64,000 bases of DNA from Ignavibacteriales bacterium (GTDB lineage: Bacteria; Bacteroidota; Ignavibacteria; Ignavibacteriales; SURF-24): assembly GCA_026390815.1 (NCBI GenBank), contig JAPLFH010000006.1, forward strand, positions 124,001 to 188,000, in the 5' to 3' direction. Below, in pieces: positions 35,930-45,425 of the stretch; the first letter of the stretch is position 1; every line of letters begins with the position of its first letter. The notes beneath the pieces are model-generated. The model had not been told where the DNA came from and searched no databases. It was given only the letters and a program-made list of their open reading frames with translations. A program made the position numbers and the translations under genes.

Positions 35930-37900
35930 TCATTTTTTAATAAATAAAAATTCTCCGCCTTCATCACCAGTGTTTTTTATTGGTTGAAAATTAGGGCGCT
36001 GTTCAGAATTGTTAGTAACCGGAATTTTAATTTCACTAAATAGTTGTCCGGCAGCAAAATATTTGGAAGAGTTTTCTTTTAAAGCTTTCAATAAATAATA
36101 TGTAAAAACTGAATGACCATCTCTTCCTCCATCTGTAACAGGTTCAATACCACCGGATGTTAATGCAGTTCTGGAAGCCTTCCTGTAAACTTCTTTAAAG
36201 TATCTGTCAGTATTCTCAAAAGTCATATTTTCAGTTCTTCCTTTAAATATATCTCCACTAAAACATGCATCAGCAATTAAAAGAGTATGCCGCGATGCTA
36301 TTCCGTTTAGATGAGTTTGAATATCCGGATTGGAAATATAGTCCACGGTAGATTGTGTAGTAGCATCAATAGGAACCCAATATCCCCGGTTTTGATTTTG
36401 TTTGAACTCCCCGTGTCCTGAGTAAAAAATCAGAACATTATCATCATTTTTAACATTGTCTTCTAACCACTCTATCTTTTGTATAATATTTTTTCTGGTG
36501 GCTTGATCTTCGTATAAAGTAATTATTTCATCAAATACATATTCTTCTTTTAATAATTTTTCAACAGCTTTTGCATCATTAACAGCGTTGTTCAATTCTT
36601 GCCAAGCACCATGGTATTTATTAATGCCAATAATTAACGCATAGAACTTTCCACGTTCAATTAAATCTTCAATTTTTCGCGAAATAAAAAGTGTATCCAA
36701 AGCTATATTGGATTTGAAATCTGTTGCTTTCACAATTATCCGGTTACGCCCAACATCTAAAAACATATCAATGGAAAATTCACCAGAACTGGTAAGATCG
36801 GCTTTTCTATTATTCACGGTTACTTCTCTAATACCACTTTCGTCTGTTGCTAATCCCCGGATTTTAATCACTTCATTTTTATGAATAGTTTCCGTACCAC
36901 GGGATGCATAAGGTTCCAGGATTCTAATAGTTGGACCTTCAACATCACCAAGTTGTGTTACGGTAAAAGACTTTTCAGCAGTTCTGCCGGATTTATTTTT
37001 TGCTTTAATTGAAATAATATTTATTCCATCATTTAGAAAAATGTTAGAAATATATTCTGAACCTTCCAAAAAGGTGGCTTTACTATTATTTATTTTAACT
37101 TCGTTTATGCCATCTTCATCTTCTATTTTAACTCTTACTGCAAGACTTTTTTCATTTATTTTCAAATCGGTACCTTCAGATAATACTGGTTCTATCAAAG
37201 TTATTGAAGGTCCTCTTAGATCAACTTTATAAGTGATTGCCAAATCTGTTTGAGAAATATTTCCATTTTTATCTTTGGCTTTTATTGAAACTGAATTTAT
37301 CCCTTCCAATAAATTTAAATCGTAAGAATAAATTTCGTTTTTAGAAGTAATTTTTTTATTGTTAACTGTTACTTCTTTTATACCACCTTCATCTTCTATT
37401 TTTGATTTTATTGTTATCTTTTTTTGGGAAGTTGTTATTTCGTTTCCTTCCATTAATGTCGGTTCCAGCAATATAATGGTTGGTCCTATCTTATCCACCT
37501 TACTTAAAACATAAAATGTTGAGTAAGATGTATTCATAGAATTATCAATAGTTGAGATTGTTATATCATTTACACCTTTCTTCAGGTTTAATGTAAAGTT
37601 ATACTCCAGATTATTTAACTTATTGGCGCTGTAACCATTAATTTTAATTTCCTTAATGTTGCTATTTTCCGCAGCTTTTAACTTGATAGATACAACCCCA
37701 TCCTTTATAAAAATAGTATCCTTTTCTTTAACTTTTGGTTCAATTATGCTAATTATAGGAATTTTTTGATCAGGAATAATCTGTTTTTCTATATCAGCTT
37801 TCTTTTTAAAAATTATTTTGCCCGGTTTAGATGTACCAGTTATTTGACCAAAAGTATTTAGGCATAAAATCAAAGTTAAAAGAATTATTTTCGTTTTCAT
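35930..37900 (-). CDS. Exported caspase-fold (C14) protease with Ig-like repeats
   Basis: A 656-residue protein. A signal peptide (IILLTLILCLNTFGQ) is followed by four repeats of about 90 residues (each starting near GPTI.ILEP and containing GI.EV.VN and G.N.I.IKA), an Ig-like/Big-type array. The C-terminal caspase domain (about 430-656) starts KFYALIIGINKYHG and has catalytic His 496 in FYSGHGEF and Cys 546 in LLIADACFSGD. Family members cleave after basic or acidic residues. Export makes it a periplasmic or surface protease. A papain-like protease is encoded two genes upstream in the same operon. Confidence 0.9.
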   Translation of the reverse strand: MKTKIILLTLILCLNTFGQITGTSKPGKIIFKKKADIEKQIIPDQKIPIISIIEPKVKEKDTIFIKDGVVSIKLKAAENSNIKEIKINGYSANKLNNLEYNFTLNLKKGVNDITISTIDNSMNTSYSTFYVLSKVDKIGPTIILLEPTLMEGNEITTSQKKITIKSKIEDEGGIKEVTVNNKKITSKNEIYSYDLNLLEGINSVSIKAKDKNGNISQTDLAITYKVDLRGPSITLIEPVLSEGTDLKINEKSLAVRVKIEDEDGINEVKINNSKATFLEGSEYISNIFLNDGINIISIKAKNKSGRTAEKSFTVTQLGDVEGPTIRILEPYASRGTETIHKNEVIKIRGLATDESGIREVTVNNRKADLTSSGEFSIDMFLDVGRNRIIVKATDFKSNIALDTLFISRKIEDLIERGKFYALIIGINKYHGAWQELNNAVNDAKAVEKLLKEEYVFDEIITLYEDQATRKNIIQKIEWLEDNVKNDDNVLIFYSGHGEFKQNQNRGYWVPIDATTQSTVDYISNPDIQTHLNGIASRHTLLIADACFSGDIFKGRTENMTFENTDRYFKEVYRKASRTALTSGGIEPVTDGGRDGHSVFTYYLLKALKENSSKYFAAGQLFSEIKIPVTNNSEQRPNFQPIKNTGDEGGEFLFIKK

Positions 37901-37940
37901 GTTCAGTCCTCAAACATTTAAATATTATTCTTATATAATT

Positions 37941-38453
37941 TTACGGTCTACCCGGTGGAAGAGGAAATCCGGAATTATTAGGTGGATTAGAATTATTGTC
38001 TTTACCTTTTAATAAAATGATTGCTGCCGCAGTACCTCCACCAAGTAATACTGCTCCACCTACATAATAGTACCACGAAGTTCCTTCCGTAACTAAAGAA
38101 ACAGTAAATTCAAAAATAAAATCATCGGCTTCAGAAAATTTAGAAATTTCATCCTGCTCAGATTCATTAACGCTCCAAATGATGGTTCTTTTTCCAGAAG
38201 CGTATTTACCTGTACCAATATCACCAGATAGTGAAGTGGGCTCTATTGAAAAATTTGGTTCGCTTTTTCTTTTTAGTATCAAATCACTTATTTCATATTC
38301 TTTAAGTGGATCACCTTTCAATTCGTAATAGATATAAATTTTATTTTCTTTTTGTTCGAAATATGAATCAATTTTTTCTTGTGCATTTACTGAATTAATA
38401 ATTGCCAGAATTAAAAGTATGGGAAGGAGTAAGTATTTAATACAATTTTTCAT
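37941..38453 (-). CDS. Small exported/membrane protein with Pro-rich tail
   Basis: A 170-residue protein with an N-terminal signal peptide (LLLPILLILAIINSVNA), a beta-rich domain of about 85 residues (YYELKGDPLKEYEISDLILK), one membrane segment (WYYYVGGAVLLGGGTAAAIILL) and a short cytoplasmic tail ending NNSGFPLPPGRP. No family recognised. Gaps to neighbours are 51 and 40 bases, so it belongs to the six-gene operon. It could be an inner-membrane anchor or regulator of the two proteases (inference). Confidence 0.75.
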   Translation of the reverse strand: MKNCIKYLLLPILLILAIINSVNAQEKIDSYFEQKENKIYIYYELKGDPLKEYEISDLILKRKSEPNFSIEPTSLSGDIGTGKYASGKRTIIWSVNESEQDEISKFSEADDFIFEFTVSLVTEGTSWYYYVGGAVLLGGGTAAAIILLKGKDNNSNPPNNSGFPLPPGRP

Positions 38454-38504
38454 GTTTTTCCCTGGATATTTATTATCACTTCTAATAGAACTTATTATAA
38501 TTTA

Positions 38505-39869
38505 TTAAAGATGTTCAATCTCTACAAGAACCGGAACAACTGTTTTACCTTTGCTTCTGGCAGAAAATTTTATCTCCCGGTCATACTTGAATTCAATATT
38601 ACCTACATCTACAAAGCTACTTTTAAGTACTTTATTCAATCTTTCCCAAAATAATCCTTTTTCATTTTCAATTCGCTTTAAAATGTTTTCAATTTCCAAA
38701 CTTTCTTTTGAATAAAGAAAGCAGTAATAAGTTTTTCCTCTAGTTGTATCCAGCAAGTTCCAAGTATCCTCATCTGGAATTGCAACGTTATTTTGTCTGT
38801 AAGGAAGATATGCGAGCACTCTTTCTGCATTTGGAAAAATTTTATATGTCTTATAAGTTAGATCCGAACTGAATGCATAAACGTAAGCAGGTTCGTTATT
38901 AGTAATTCTTAATTCAAACAATGATCCAGAATAATAAGGTTCTTCCATAACAAAATATTGTCCGTTAAATTTAGACTTCATCTCTTTGCCATTACTTTCC
39001 ATAAACTGAAGGGAGCCAGAAAGGTCAACTGCATTTGAATCAATGTTTCGTTTATCAATAACTTCATAAGCCAACATATAAAAGATTTTAAAATCAGAAT
39101 ATTTCATCCATGCATAGCCATTATTTCCCCAGTTTTTACCCCAGCTATTTATTATTTCTAAAGCTCCACCAAATTTATTGTTATCATAACTAATTATTGT
39201 TAATGCATGCCCGCGTTCTTTCCAGCTTTTATATTCGGATGGGGCAGGTGTCCAAAGTTCTCCCTTTACAGAAGCAAAACTTGGAGGGCATTCAATCCCA
39301 ATTACAACTGGCTTACCTTCCGCAAGACTCTTTTTAACATATTTTATAATGTTAACTGTATCTTTATAAGCGAGAAACCTGTACTCAATAATTTTATAAT
39401 CATTTGCAGTTTTTCTATCTTCATCATTAACTTCCTTTTTACAGTTATATCCGAAATCAGAAAACTTTACATCACCAACATTTTTAAGAATATCCAAAGC
39501 TTCGTCAAGAGAAGTTCCGCCATAACAATCATCAGATTTTCTTATTTGATTATAAATAAACGAAGGTGAAAAAGTGTTTTTATCAATAGTTTGCTTATTC
39601 CAACCCTGCTTCATTGCTTCTAAAATTGTTCTTGCGTAATAGGAACTTGCCCAGCCGGCACAGGTTGAATATGGTCCTTGATCAGATGGTGTTGGGGTAT
39701 ATTGTTTTAGTGAAACTGAATTTGGTAGGTTTTCATAATCACCGCGCATCAACTTAGCTGCTCTGGGTGCGTTTTTATAAAGCGCTTCATCCAACAATAA
39801 ACCCATGCCTCGGTCCTGCGCAACAATGCTTGTTAATATTAAAAGGAGAATTGGAATTGTTTTTTTCAT
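38505..39869 (-). CDS. Exported papain-like (C1A) cysteine protease
   Basis: A 454-residue protein with a signal peptide (TIPILLLILTSIVAQ). The papain-like domain (about residues 50-275) shows the oxyanion Gln and nucleophile Cys 70 in SDQGPYSTCAGWASSYYA, the catalytic His in RGHALTIISYD and Asn in INSWGKNWGNNGYAW. The family's usual GSCWAF motif is altered to TCAGWAS. A C-terminal region of about 180 residues is unassigned. No long propeptide is seen, so control by partner proteins is possible. It is in the operon with the caspase-like protease. Confidence 0.88.
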   Translation of the reverse strand: MKKTIPILLLILTSIVAQDRGMGLLLDEALYKNAPRAAKLMRGDYENLPNSVSLKQYTPTPSDQGPYSTCAGWASSYYARTILEAMKQGWNKQTIDKNTFSPSFIYNQIRKSDDCYGGTSLDEALDILKNVGDVKFSDFGYNCKKEVNDEDRKTANDYKIIEYRFLAYKDTVNIIKYVKKSLAEGKPVVIGIECPPSFASVKGELWTPAPSEYKSWKERGHALTIISYDNNKFGGALEIINSWGKNWGNNGYAWMKYSDFKIFYMLAYEVIDKRNIDSNAVDLSGSLQFMESNGKEMKSKFNGQYFVMEEPYYSGSLFELRITNNEPAYVYAFSSDLTYKTYKIFPNAERVLAYLPYRQNNVAIPDEDTWNLLDTTRGKTYYCFLYSKESLEIENILKRIENEKGLFWERLNKVLKSSFVDVGNIEFKYDREIKFSARSKGKTVVPVLVEIEHL

Positions 39870-39921
39870 ATCATTTTTTATTAGTTAAAAAAAATATTTA
39901 GCCTTTTAAAATTCTATTAAT

Positions 39922-40854
39922 TTAATTTTTTAATTGATCAATCCTTTTTAATAAATTTTGACGAAAAAGGAATTGTGTAAATAGGTCTTTATATTCTTGA
40001 ACATTACCAGCACTTTGCAAAGCGTTTTCATAATATCTAAACGCTTCATAGTTAAGCTCTTTTTCTTCACAATATTTTGCTAATAGAATATTTTGAAGAG
40101 AATTTTTTGTAAAAGCAGTATCATCTTTCAAACTCTTCATCTCACTCAAATATACTTTTGATTTTTGCCTATTCATTATTTTGATGCAGCTTGTATCAGA
40201 ACTTATTGGTTCTTCATCCTGAAGATAAATTGACCAGAAATAGCAAGTATCTTTATCAAGATTCAGATTCTTAAAATTTACTGCCAATGTTGTATCGGTA
40301 ACTTTTTGCATATACACTGTAATACCGGCAGGGTTCATCAGCTTAAAAACATAAAAATTCTGATTTTCATGTTTATACCATTTGAAGGTTGTTAATGAGT
40401 CAAATACAAATGTGGACTTTGGGAAATCAACTTCTAAATAATTAGCACGCTCTCTAAAAACAGCTCCATGATCATCTGATTTTTTTTCGTTCCGCGTAGT
40501 TATTATTTCACTTATTAAAAAGTCTGAAAACTTTTTTAATACTGATGAGTTTTTTCCGGCTAAATACATTTTTAAATCATTTACTTTAAAAATGCCTGCA
40601 TTTCTAAGTTCCAATGTTGCACCGGAAACATGTGCCAATCCAACATATTCATTATTCTTCAATTGAATTATATCGTCAGTAAAAAGTTTATCGCCAGTTT
40701 TAAGCTGGCTCCAGTCACCACTGCCATTTGTTTTTATTTGTACATTTTTGGTTGCGGCAACAATTTTGAAAATATACTCCTGGCAATACGAATTACTGCT
40801 AAAGATAAATACAAATTGTAATATGAATAAAAAGTATTGTAAAATTTTTTTCAT
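39922..40854 (-). CDS. FecR-like exported protein
   Basis: A 310-residue protein with a signal peptide (FLFILQFVFIFSSNSYCQ). The region of about 30-110 (VQIKTNGSGDWSQLKTGDKL, LKNNEYVGLAHVSGATLELR) fits a FecR-type domain. The C-terminal part contains a TPR-like helix pair (KELNYEAFRYYENALQSAG). FecR domains often carry signals in envelope sensing and commonly accompany CHASE2 proteins. It starts 3 bases after the CHASE2 gene, so the two are tightly coupled. Confidence 0.75.
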   Translation of the reverse strand: MKKILQYFLFILQFVFIFSSNSYCQEYIFKIVAATKNVQIKTNGSGDWSQLKTGDKLFTDDIIQLKNNEYVGLAHVSGATLELRNAGIFKVNDLKMYLAGKNSSVLKKFSDFLISEIITTRNEKKSDDHGAVFRERANYLEVDFPKSTFVFDSLTTFKWYKHENQNFYVFKLMNPAGITVYMQKVTDTTLAVNFKNLNLDKDTCYFWSIYLQDEEPISSDTSCIKIMNRQKSKVYLSEMKSLKDDTAFTKNSLQNILLAKYCEEKELNYEAFRYYENALQSAGNVQEYKDLFTQFLFRQNLLKRIDQLKN

Positions 40855-40857
40855 AGT

Positions 40858-42030
40858 TTACCTGCCAATAGTTTTATGCTGGATAGATTTAATAAATTTT
40901 TCTACGTAATTATTGTAAAAATCAATTGAAGTTGGTACCAATACTATTACCACCATTATTAGTGTAAGTTGTATTTTAAAATTGAAAAAGTTGAACAGTA
41001 GAATTCCAATAAAAAGTAAAAGGCACGTTTGGACAAGAATAATCAATTTAGAAAACCCGCCGAACCAATCAAACAAATTTTGCTTTATATAAAGCATAGT
41101 AATAACATTAAGATAACAAAAAATAATAGCCAAAATAAAATTGAAAAATACCGGAATTTCATTAATATAATTTTCATTTAAAATCATAGAAATAATATTT
41201 GCATGAATAACTATACCGTACATATCTGGAAATGTTTTACCAGCGTATCTTTCATTAAGCGGAGTGAAGAAAATATCTTCAAGAGTTGGCGTGTTTAATG
41301 TAATACCTGTATAACCAAGTAAAACTATTTTGTCTTTAATAAAATGCAAATTGCTTCTTTCATTAATATCATAAGAATCTAAAAAATAGAACTTATTTAT
41401 ATTTCCCTTAAAGTTAATGTGTTCAATTGGATTATTTCTTTTCAGCAAATGATCGAAAGATGTTTTGTTGTAACTTTCAACAATTTTAACCGCAAAGGAA
41501 TAATTTACTCTTTCCTTAAAGTACGCTTTTGGTTTGAAAGTTCTGATTGTACGAAAACTACCTTTTTTATCTTCCGGCAGATTTGCATAACCAACACTTG
41601 CATTCTGAAAGATTTTGTTCGATTCCAAAATTGATTCGTATTTACCAATTGAGGAATTATAATCTAAAAGTTTATTTATAATAACTAAGTTCTTTACAGA
41701 AGATATAGTGGCAGCTAATATGGAATCATCCGACCAATCTTTTTTTTCAATGAAAAAAGCATCTAATCCAATAACCCTGGGTTTATATTTTGCTAATTCA
41801 TTTATTTGATTGGCAATTTCGGTTCTGTTAAGATTACCAATATTTACAATTACTATATGTTCATCATTATTCTGTTCCACTCGTATTTTAGAAAAAACAA
41901 GATCATAAATATCAAAATCAGTTAACGCTTTGCCCATCGGATCTAAAATTCCAAGATTGATTGGTAAAAGGGAAAAAAATCCGATAATCAAAAAAACAAT
42001 TGAAGTGATTAAAAGTTTTTTAATAACCAT
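40858..42030 (-). CDS. CHASE2-domain membrane protein
   Basis: A 390-residue protein with an N-terminal membrane segment, an extracytoplasmic CHASE2 domain of about 260 residues (LVFSKIR..., IVNIGNLNRTEIANQINELA, KPRVIGLDAFF, KDKIVLLGYTG...PDMYGIVIHANIISMIL) and three membrane segments near the C-terminus. CHASE2 is a sensory domain usually linked to kinase or cyclase outputs. Here no cytoplasmic output domain follows, so the signal may pass to the co-encoded FecR-like protein or proteases (inference). It is the first gene of the operon. Confidence 0.87.
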   Translation of the reverse strand: MVIKKLLITSIVFLIIGFFSLLPINLGILDPMGKALTDFDIYDLVFSKIRVEQNNDEHIVIVNIGNLNRTEIANQINELAKYKPRVIGLDAFFIEKKDWSDDSILAATISSVKNLVIINKLLDYNSSIGKYESILESNKIFQNASVGYANLPEDKKGSFRTIRTFKPKAYFKERVNYSFAVKIVESYNKTSFDHLLKRNNPIEHINFKGNINKFYFLDSYDINERSNLHFIKDKIVLLGYTGITLNTPTLEDIFFTPLNERYAGKTFPDMYGIVIHANIISMILNENYINEIPVFFNFILAIIFCYLNVITMLYIKQNLFDWFGGFSKLIILVQTCLLLFIGILLFNFFNFKIQLTLIMVVIVLVPTSIDFYNNYVEKFIKSIQHKTIGR

Positions 42031-42324
42031 ATGAACTGTAATTATTGGATTCAGGATATTTTGTTTTACTTCTTAATTCCATTATTAATAACTTCTGGAA
42101 AAAGAATGCGTTATTATATGAATGATATAAAGGGCAATTGATAGTTGATGGATTCAAGTTCATCAATTGTCCTGAATAAAGTTTGTAAAAAAAATCCTTT
42201 AAGTCAATAGCTAAGATTGATTTTTATTGATTTGGTGAATCTACCACGGCATCCTGAAAAAATTTTCTGTTCTTGAAGGCTTTCCTTTTTTTACCTAATT
42301 TGATAACAAATGATTTAGGATAGT

Positions 42325-43128
42325 ATGTCGATACTTTCTATAGAAAATGTTTATTTCAACTATGGTGCAAATGAGAAGGATCATTCCAAATTCTTTCTTA
42401 GTGATATAAACCTTACCTTTGAAAAAGGTGAATTTGTTTCTTTACTGGGTCCTAACGGCAGCGGCAAATCAACTCTTTTCAAGATAATCTCCGGTGTTTT
42501 AAAAACTAAAAAGGGCAGACTTGTACTTGATGGAAAGGATTATAAATTATTATCTAAAAAAAATCTTGCAAAAACAATTGGTTTTGTTCCGCAGGCATCA
42601 ATATCTGTTTTTCCATTTTCAGTTTATGAAATTGTTATGATGGGCAGAACTCCTTATTTAAATTTAGTTGGTTATGAAACTGATGAAGACATAGCGATTG
42701 TTGAAAGTGCGTTAAAACTAGTGGAAATCTCCCATTTGAAAAATCAGGGTATAAACGAGGTTTCTGGCGGTGAGGCTCAATTAGCATACATTGCACGTGC
42801 GATTGTTCAGGAACCGGAAATAATTCTTCTTGATGAACCAAATGCGCATCTTGATATTAAACATCAAATTTCTATCTTCAATTTAATTAAGAAGCTTAAT
42901 AAGGAAAAGAACTTAACTGTTATTTCAGTTTCGCATGATTTGAACCTTGCCGGATTTTACAGTGATAGGATTATTTTTATTAAAGATGGAAAAATATTTA
43001 AGGATGCCAGCACGAATCAAATATTAAATAAAGAAAATATTAAAAGTGTCTTTGAGGTAGAATCTTTTGTTTCCTTACATCCGGATCTAAATAAACTTAA
43101 TATTACAATTAATCCATATTTGAAATAA
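42325..43128 (+). CDS. ABC transporter ATPase (FecE/BtuD-like), orphan
   Basis: A 267-residue ATP-binding subunit. Walker A is GPNGSGKST, the signature NEVSGGEAQLAYIARA and Walker B EIILLDEPNAHLD. It is closest in style to the iron-siderophore/cobalamin/heme import ATPases (FecE, BtuD). No permease or binding-protein gene is adjacent; the next gene overlaps by one base and encodes a DUF218 membrane protein. The partner permease is presumably encoded elsewhere. Confidence 0.88.
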   Translation: MSILSIENVYFNYGANEKDHSKFFLSDINLTFEKGEFVSLLGPNGSGKSTLFKIISGVLKTKKGRLVLDGKDYKLLSKKNLAKTIGFVPQASISVFPFSVYEIVMMGRTPYLNLVGYETDEDIAIVESALKLVEISHLKNQGINEVSGGEAQLAYIARAIVQEPEIILLDEPNAHLDIKHQISIFNLIKKLNKEKNLTVISVSHDLNLAGFYSDRIIFIKDGKIFKDASTNQILNKENIKSVFEVESFVSLHPDLNKLNITINPYLK

Positions 43129-44177
43129 TGGCTGGCAGAAAAAAAATAGGTAAAAATAGTTCTGTAAAGAAAAAAGTGTTTCTAATATTCGAGCTCGTGC
43201 TTCTAATCGATTTGATTTTTATTTATCTGCATAAATACATTTTTAAAAATCTTCCCCTAAAAGAATTTTATTTTTGGCGGGTTGGTAATATTCTGGATTT
43301 CCTAATCTTTCTTGTACCAGCAGTAGGATTAATAATATTATATTTTCAACCAAATAAAATTGAAAAAGGAAAATACTACCTTCTTTTAACCATTCTTGTA
43401 TCAATGAATTTGGCTCTTATATTTTATCTTGTCACATCAAAAGTTAAGATTAAATTTCCCTTTGATTATTTGTTTGAATATCCAATTGAAAAAGTATATG
43501 TGGCAGCTTTGTTTGTAGCTTTCGGAGTTTTATCAATTCTTTTTACAGTACTGGTTTGGTTGATAATTATTCGGGTTAAAAGATTTTTTTATTTGCAACT
43601 TGGCATTTATACTTTATTGACTGTTTTAATGCTAATAATTTTTGCGTTCATCTATAGCAGCAATTACATTAGAACAATTGATTTTTCGGAGCCAGGATAT
43701 AAAAATGCAGATGTTGCAGTAGTATTAGGGGCAGCCGTTTGGTCTAAGAATAAACCAAGTACTATTCTTTCTGGAAGAATAGAAAAAGCCGGTGAATTGT
43801 ATAAGAATAAAATAGTTTCCAAAATTCAAGTTACCGGTGGTAATGCACCAGGCGAGTTTAGTGAAGCCAGGGTTGCTTATAAATACTTGATCAAGGATGG
43901 CGTTGCTGCATCGGATATTTGGATGGAAGAAAACACTTCTTCAACTTCTGAACAAATTGAATTTATAAAAAAAACATTGGCTAAAGAGAAAAATCTGAAA
44001 AATATTTTAATTGTATCGGATATTTTTCACCTAAAGAGAGTATTGGAAATTTGCAAATTTTATAATGTAAACGCCAAAGGTGTTGCTACAGATTTGCAAC
44101 TTAGCTGGGAAAAATTATTTTATTATAGATTTCGAGATAGTATTGCATTACTTTTGTTCTGGTTGTTTGCAATTTGA
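43128..44177 (+). CDS. DUF218 (YdcF/SanA-like) membrane protein
   Basis: A 349-residue protein. About five membrane segments fill residues 15-185. A DUF218 domain follows (VAVVLGAAVWSKNKPSTILSGR, VTGGNAPGEFSEA, ENTSSTSEQ, LIVSDIFHLKR) and a hydrophobic C-terminus ends the protein. DUF218 proteins such as SanA and ElyC act in envelope or peptidoglycan-precursor maintenance; the reaction is not settled. TAATG overlap couples it to the ABC ATPase gene. Confidence 0.88.
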   Translation: MAGRKKIGKNSSVKKKVFLIFELVLLIDLIFIYLHKYIFKNLPLKEFYFWRVGNILDFLIFLVPAVGLIILYFQPNKIEKGKYYLLLTILVSMNLALIFYLVTSKVKIKFPFDYLFEYPIEKVYVAALFVAFGVLSILFTVLVWLIIIRVKRFFYLQLGIYTLLTVLMLIIFAFIYSSNYIRTIDFSEPGYKNADVAVVLGAAVWSKNKPSTILSGRIEKAGELYKNKIVSKIQVTGGNAPGEFSEARVAYKYLIKDGVAASDIWMEENTSSTSEQIEFIKKTLAKEKNLKNILIVSDIFHLKRVLEICKFYNVNAKGVATDLQLSWEKLFYYRFRDSIALLLFWLFAI

Positions 44178-44213
44178 TGTGCAAGTTCAAATTAAATTTA
44201 AGGAGATATTAAA

Positions 44214-45308
44214 ATGGTTAACTTTGAAATGATGGAACAATCCGGACACGAACAAGTAATTTATTGTTCTAACAAAGAAGTTGGCTTAAGAGCGATTATT
44301 GCAATTCACGATACTACATTAGGACCTGCACTTGGCGGAACAAGAATGTGGAATTATGCAAACGCAGAAGATGCCTTGAAGGATGTATTAAGATTATCTC
44401 GCGGTATGACTTATAAAGCCGCAGTTTCCGGCTTGAACCTTGGCGGTGGCAAAGCAGTTATTATTGGTGATTCATCAACTCAAAAGAATGAATTGCTATT
44501 TAGAACTTTTGGAAAATTTGTTGATGGTCTTGGCGGAAGATATATTACTGCAGAAGATGTTGGAACTAATGTGAATGATATGGAATATGTGAAAATGGAA
44601 ACGAAATACGTAACGGGAATTTCTAAAGCACTTGGTGGATCTGGGGATCCTTCGCCAGTTACCGCCTACGGAGTTTATGTTGGTATGAAAGCCTGTGCAC
44701 ACGCAAAATGGGGATCAGATTCACTACGTGGAAGGAAAGTAGCAGTGCAGGGCGCTGGACATGTAGCTCGATACCTTTGCGAGCATCTTTATAACGAAGG
44801 AGCCGAGATTTATGTAACTGATATTAAAGAACTAAAAATTAAAAGAGTATTGGAAACTATAAAAGCATATGTTGTAAAACCAGATGAAATTTATGATGTG
44901 GAAGCTGATATTTTTACTCCAGCTGCTTTGGGTGGAATATTGAATGACAATACAATTCCAAGACTAAAAGTACAAATAGTTGCCGGCGGAGCAAATAATC
45001 AGCTGGAAGATGAAAATATTCACGGGCATAAGTTAATGGAAAAGGGAATTCTTTATGCTCCGGACTATGTTATTAATGCTGGTGGGTTAATAAACGTTGC
45101 TAATGAACTTGAAGGTTACAGGCAGGATAGAGCAATGAAGCAAGCGGAAGGCATTTACGATATTCTCACAAAGGTGATTGATACTTCAAAGAAAGAAAAT
45201 ATTCCAACTCACTTTGCTTCCAACAAAATTGCTGAAGAACGCGTTAGACAGATTGGTAAGATCAGGAAAATTTATTCTGGAACTTCAAATTTTTCCGGAA
45301 GACATTAG
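44214..45308 (+). CDS. Leucine dehydrogenase (Glu/Leu/Phe/Val family)
   Basis: A 364-residue NAD-dependent amino-acid dehydrogenase that interconverts branched-chain amino acids and 2-oxo acids. The N-terminal catalytic domain has GPALGGTRMW and MTYKAAVSGLNLGGGKAVI, with the catalytic Lys residues. The Rossmann domain has VAVQGAGHVARYL. PDYVINAGGLINVANELEGY near the C-terminus is typical of leucine/phenylalanine dehydrogenases. Length fits leucine dehydrogenase. An AAGGAG site precedes the ATG. Substrate choice among Leu, Val and Phe is inferred from overall sequence only. Confidence 0.9.
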   Translation: MVNFEMMEQSGHEQVIYCSNKEVGLRAIIAIHDTTLGPALGGTRMWNYANAEDALKDVLRLSRGMTYKAAVSGLNLGGGKAVIIGDSSTQKNELLFRTFGKFVDGLGGRYITAEDVGTNVNDMEYVKMETKYVTGISKALGGSGDPSPVTAYGVYVGMKACAHAKWGSDSLRGRKVAVQGAGHVARYLCEHLYNEGAEIYVTDIKELKIKRVLETIKAYVVKPDEIYDVEADIFTPAALGGILNDNTIPRLKVQIVAGGANNQLEDENIHGHKLMEKGILYAPDYVINAGGLINVANELEGYRQDRAMKQAEGIYDILTKVIDTSKKENIPTHFASNKIAEERVRQIGKIRKIYSGTSNFSGRH

Positions 45309-45425
45309 TTAGAATGGAACTCTTAAATTTTTATAAATGAATAAGCCTGGTTCCCAAATTTGGATGATAGGATTTTTTTACAATGCACTTAATTAAATTG
45401 TTCTTAATTTTACATTAGAAATACA

